64,000 nucleotides of DNA from Sphingopyxis sp. OPL5. Its GTDB lineage: Bacteria > Pseudomonadota > Alphaproteobacteria > Sphingomonadales > Sphingomonadaceae. The notes under the pieces are model-generated. The model searched no databases, was not told the origin of the DNA, and saw nothing but the letters and a program-made list of their open reading frames with translations. The position numbers and the translations under genes are program-made. This document shows, piece after piece, positions 61,178 through 64,000 of this stretch; position 1 is the stretch's first letter, and each line of letters starts with the position of its first letter. The stretch lies in assembly GCF_003797775.2 (NCBI RefSeq), contig NZ_CP060725.1, positions 868,001-932,000 of the forward strand, given 5' to 3'.

Positions 61178-62470
61178 TCAATTCAATCTGTTCTGGACGC
61201 TGAGCGCGTGGGCGGGCAGCCCCTCGGCGCCCGCGAGCGCAACGGCAGCGGGGCCAATAGCAGCCAGCGCCGATTCGTCCAGCGCGAGGAAGCTGGTGCG
61301 CTTCATGAAGTCGCCGACCGACAGCCCGCTCGAGAAACGCGCGCGGCGTCCGGTCGGCAGGACGTGGTTGGGACCCGCGACATAATCGCCGATCGCTTCG
61401 GGGGTATGACGACCGAGGAAGACCGACCCCGCGTGGCGGACCTTGGCGAACAGCGCATCGGCAACATCGGCATCGACCGCGAGTTCGAGATGTTCGGGCG
61501 CCAGTCGATCGCAGAGCGGGATCGCCTCGGCGAGGGTCGACACGACAATCACCGCGCCATTGTCGGCCCAGCTCGCTTCCATCGTGCGCGCGGTTGCCAG
61601 CGTCGGAATGACCTCGGCGACCGCCGCCGCCACCGCCTCGCCGAACGCGGCATCGTCGGTGAACAGGATCGACTGGCTCGTCGGATCATGTTCGGCCTGG
61701 CTGAGCAGATCGGCGGCGATCACATGCGGTGCATTCCGATTGTCGGCGACGACGACGATCTCGCTCGGCCCCGCGACCATATCGATGCCGACGACCCCGT
61801 AGACCTGCCGCTTCGCCTCGGCGACCCAGGCGTTGCCGGGGCCGGTGACGACATCGACCGGCGCGATCCTGTCGGTGCCATAGGCGAGCGCCGCGACCGC
61901 CTGCGCGCCGCCGATCCGCCAGATTTCGTCGACCCCGCCGATATGCGCCGCGGCCATCACCACCGGATTGACCTCGCCGCCCGGGGTAGGGGTCATCATC
62001 ACGATCCGCCCGACCCCGGCGACCTTGGCGGGAATGATGTTCATCAGCACCGACGAGGGATAGGCCGCGCGTCCGCCGGGAACATAGACCCCCGCCGCGT
62101 CGACCGCGTTCCAGCGCGCGCCGAGCCGCGCTCCCGCCGCGTCGCGATAGTCGCGATCCTCGGGCAACTGCGCAGCATGATAGGCGCGGATGCGGTCGGC
62201 CGCGAGATTCAACGCATCGCGCAGTTCGGGTGCGAGCGCGTCGTAAGCCGCTGCGCATTCTTCCTTCGAAATGCTCCACCCGCTCGCGTCGAGATCGAAG
62301 CGGTCGAACTTCGCGGTATAATCGGCGAGCGCGGAATCGCCCTCGGCCTTCACCCGCGCGATGATCGCCGCGACGTCGGCCGACACGTCGGAATCGCTTT
62401 CGCGCCGATCGTTGACGAGCGCATCGAACGCGGCCGCGAAACCGGGTTCGGAGGCATCAAGCCGCCGCAT
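61178..62470 (-). CDS. hisD: Histidinol dehydrogenase
   Basis: HisD carries out the last two oxidations of histidine biosynthesis, histidinol to histidine. The 430-residue length is standard. The family signature region [21 protein letters not shown] and the zinc ligands in [12 protein letters not shown] and the C-terminal half ([29 protein letters not shown]) are present. The start overlaps the hisG stop by 14 nt. Confidence 0.96.
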   Translation of the reverse strand: MRRLDASEPGFAAAFDALVNDRRESDSDVSADVAAIIARVKAEGDSALADYTAKFDRFDLDASGWSISKEECAAAYDALAPELRDALNLAADRIRAYHAAQLPEDRDYRDAAGARLGARWNAVDAAGVYVPGGRAAYPSSVLMNIIPAKVAGVGRIVMMTPTPGGEVNPVVMAAAHIGGVDEIWRIGGAQAVAALAYGTDRIAPVDVVTGPGNAWVAEAKRQVYGVVGIDMVAGPSEIVVVADNRNAPHVIAADLLSQAEHDPTSQSILFTDDAAFGEAVAAAVAEVIPTLATARTMEASWADNGAVIVVSTLAEAIPLCDRLAPEHLELAVDADVADALFAKVRHAGSVFLGRHTPEAIGDYVAGPNHVLPTGRRARFSSGLSVGDFMKRTSFLALDESALAAIGPAAVALAGAEGLPAHALSVQNRLN

Positions 62471-63113
62471 CGCCCACCGCCTGACGGAACCGTTCGACCA
62501 GCGCCGGCACCTCGGCCGAGCGCAGCTTGAACGCGGCGCGGTTGACGATCAGCCGCGCCGACACCTCGCTGATGATCGTCTGCTCGGCGAGCGCGTTCTC
62601 GACCAAAGTTCGTCCGGTCGAAACCAGATCGACGATGTGCGACGCGAGCCCCAGCTTCGGCGCGATCTCCATCGCACCGTTCAGCTTGATGCATTCGGCC
62701 TGGATGCCCTGCGCGGCGAACCAGCGGCGCGTCGTCGCGGGATATTTGGTCGCGACGCGGATATGGCTCGACCCCAGTCCCGGCGGCGCGCTGTCCGCCG
62801 GCCCGGCAAGCGACAGGCGGCAATGGCCGATGCCCAGGTCGACCGGCGCGTAAAGCTCGCTGTAATCGAACTCGTCGATCACGTCCGAGCCGACGATACC
62901 GAGCTGCGCCGCGCCATGCGCGACGAAAGTCGCGACATCGAAGGCGCGCACCCGGATCAGCGAGACATGCGGCTGGTTGGTCGCGAACACCAGCGCGCGG
63001 CTCTTCGGATCGAAGAAGTCCGCAGCCGGTTCGATGCCGACCTTGGCCAGCAACGGCAACGCCTCGTCGAGAATCCGCCCTTTCGGGATGGCAAAGATGA
63101 TGGGTTCGGGCAT
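62457..63113 (-). CDS. hisG: ATP phosphoribosyltransferase, short form
   Basis: HisG catalyses the first step of histidine biosynthesis. The 218-residue protein has [13 protein letters not shown] at the N-terminus, [10 protein letters not shown], the CRLSLAG segment and the PRPP-binding [14 protein letters not shown]. It lacks the C-terminal regulatory ACT-like domain of the long form, so it is of the HisG-S type, which needs the HisZ regulatory subunit; no hisZ gene is in the window. The start at 63113 is 39 nt from the divergent DUF2332 gene. Confidence 0.94.
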   Translation of the reverse strand: MPEPIIFAIPKGRILDEALPLLAKVGIEPAADFFDPKSRALVFATNQPHVSLIRVRAFDVATFVAHGAAQLGIVGSDVIDEFDYSELYAPVDLGIGHCRLSLAGPADSAPPGLGSSHIRVATKYPATTRRWFAAQGIQAECIKLNGAMEIAPKLGLASHIVDLVSTGRTLVENALAEQTIISEVSARLIVNRAAFKLRSAEVPALVERFRQAVGDAAA

Positions 63114-63152
63114 AAGCGCGCCAGCCCATAAGCGGGCCCGGGAGAAAGGGCA

Positions 63153-64000
63153 ATGAGCGAGCGACTCCAGCCGATGGAACTCGGCGACACCGGCGCCGAC
63201 GCGGTACGCGGCGCCTTCGCCAACCAGGTGCTTTATTGCCGGGCCAACGACGCGCCGGTGACCGCGCGCATCGTCGCCGCGATCGCGACCCTGCTCGGCG
63301 CGCCCGCGAGCGGATTCGCGCGGCGGATCGCCGAATGGCAGGGTCCGCCGCTCGCCGATGCCCTGCCCCTGCGCGCCGCGGGCGGGCTGCATGCGCTGCA
63401 CCTCGCGGGGATCGCGCACGAACTCGCCCCCATCTATGCCGATGCCGAAGGGATCAACGACGCCGCGATCATCGCGGGCACGGTGCAGCGGCACGAGGCG
63501 GCGCTCCTCCCCTGGCTCGACGGCCCGCCGCAGACCAACGAGGCGGGGCGCTCGTCAAACTTCATCGCCGCGATGCTCTGGCTGGCCGAACAAGGCCTGC
63601 CGCCGCATTTCCAGTGCCTCGAAATCGGGTCGAGCGCCGGGATCAACCTGATGCTCGCGCGCTATCATTATGATCTCGCGGGCGTGCAGGTCGGGCCTTT
63701 GCCCGGCGCGATGGCCTTCACCCCCGAATGGCGTGGGCGCCATCCGCCACAGCACAAGATCGAGATCGCGGGCACCAAGGGGTGCGACGTCGCCCCCGTC
63801 GACCTCAGCGACCCGGCGCAGGCGCTGCGTCTGAAAGCCTATATCTGGCCCGAGCATCATATCCGCTTCGCACGCATGGAGGCCGCGATCGCCGCCGCGA
63901 CCGCGCAGAAACCCGACATCGTCCACAGCAATGCCGCCGATTTTGTCGAGGCCGAACTCGCGAAACCGCAGGCCGCGGGCACGACGCGCGTCCTGATGCA
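63153..64000 (+). CDS. DUF2332 family protein, 3' end missing
   Basis: The frame starts at ATG 63153 after GGGAGAAAGGG and is open to the end of the window (282 codons). The text is typical of DUF2332: [13 protein letters not shown] near the N-terminus, [26 protein letters not shown], and [20 protein letters not shown]. The LEIGSSAG part resembles the glycine-rich SAM-binding loop of methyltransferases, but the family's function is unknown. It is divergent from hisG with a 39-nt gap, which must hold both promoters. Confidence 0.85.
   Translation, partial: MSERLQPMELGDTGADAVRGAFANQVLYCRANDAPVTARIVAAIATLLGAPASGFARRIAEWQGPPLADALPLRAAGGLHALHLAGIAHELAPIYADAEGINDAAIIAGTVQRHEAALLPWLDGPPQTNEAGRSSNFIAAMLWLAEQGLPPHFQCLEIGSSAGINLMLARYHYDLAGVQVGPLPGAMAFTPEWRGRHPPQHKIEIAGTKGCDVAPVDLSDPAQALRLKAYIWPEHHIRFARMEAAIAAATAQKPDIVHSNAADFVEAELAKPQAAGTTRVLM

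Overview
The window is high-GC alphaproteobacterial chromosome, most likely from a Sphingopyxis-like member of the Sphingomonadaceae. The case rests on protein flavour, on dense gene packing with ATGA start/stop overlaps, and on several families of short palindromic intergenic repeats of the kind seen in sphingomonads. No genus can be proved from the sequence alone. There is no phage, transposase, integron or CRISPR array; the one tyrosine recombinase looks like housekeeping XerC. One tRNA gene is present.

Layout. 1-1.5 kb: the end of a DUF4861 protein and a FadR-type GntR regulator, probably the edge of a sugar-acid/polysaccharide utilisation locus. 1.6-5.8 kb: molybdenum enzyme block (fdhD, mobA, a YdeP/FdhF-like oxidoreductase, DUF1345). 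5.9-17.7 kb: a ten-gene minus-strand operon for an envelope polysaccharide or glycan, with an HpcH/HpaI-type lyase, an inositol-monophosphatase-family enzyme, an OPX export protein, a Wzz-like PCP, a GT2, a GT87-like protein, a sugar epimerase, a thiamine-diphosphate carboligase-like enzyme, GtrA and a GT39. Eight successive junctions are 4-nt ATGA overlaps. 17.8-20.4 kb: an M23 peptidase, an ECF sigma factor, and one reading frame joining a FecR anti-sigma N-domain to an AlkC DNA glycosylase. 20.4-25 kb: tRNA-Met(CAU), a 2'-5' RNA ligase-like protein, an alpha/beta hydrolase, mltG, fabF and acpP.

25-31 kb: a serine beta-lactamase-fold hydrolase beside a winged-helix/TM/TPR protein, then small envelope and redox proteins. 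31-42 kb: uvrB, an oxidoreductase, an S10 peptidase, infC (probably with a rare start codon), an LpoA/substrate-binding lipoprotein, rsmI-yraN-gshB and a DedA protein. 42-49 kb: xerC, hemW, rdgB and rph on the minus strand, then hrcA-grpE on the plus strand; the rph-hrcA interval carries an unfamiliar AT-richer gene and a dienelactone hydrolase. 49-53 kb: def, two small envelope proteins, recR, fmt and truA. 53-60 kb: carD with a visible promoter, an SDR, an S9 peptidase and a K+-independent H+-pyrophosphatase. 60-64 kb: thiL, nusB, hisD and hisG in one direction and a DUF2332 protein running off the end.

Most of the window is housekeeping. The points most worth following are the FecR-AlkC fusion next to its sigma factor, the polysaccharide operon that pairs a carboligase with a lyase and a GtrAB-style system but shows no Wzx, Wzy or kinase, and short repeats that sit on the 5' ends of hemW and xerC. 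All residue numbers are hand counts and may be off by one or two.
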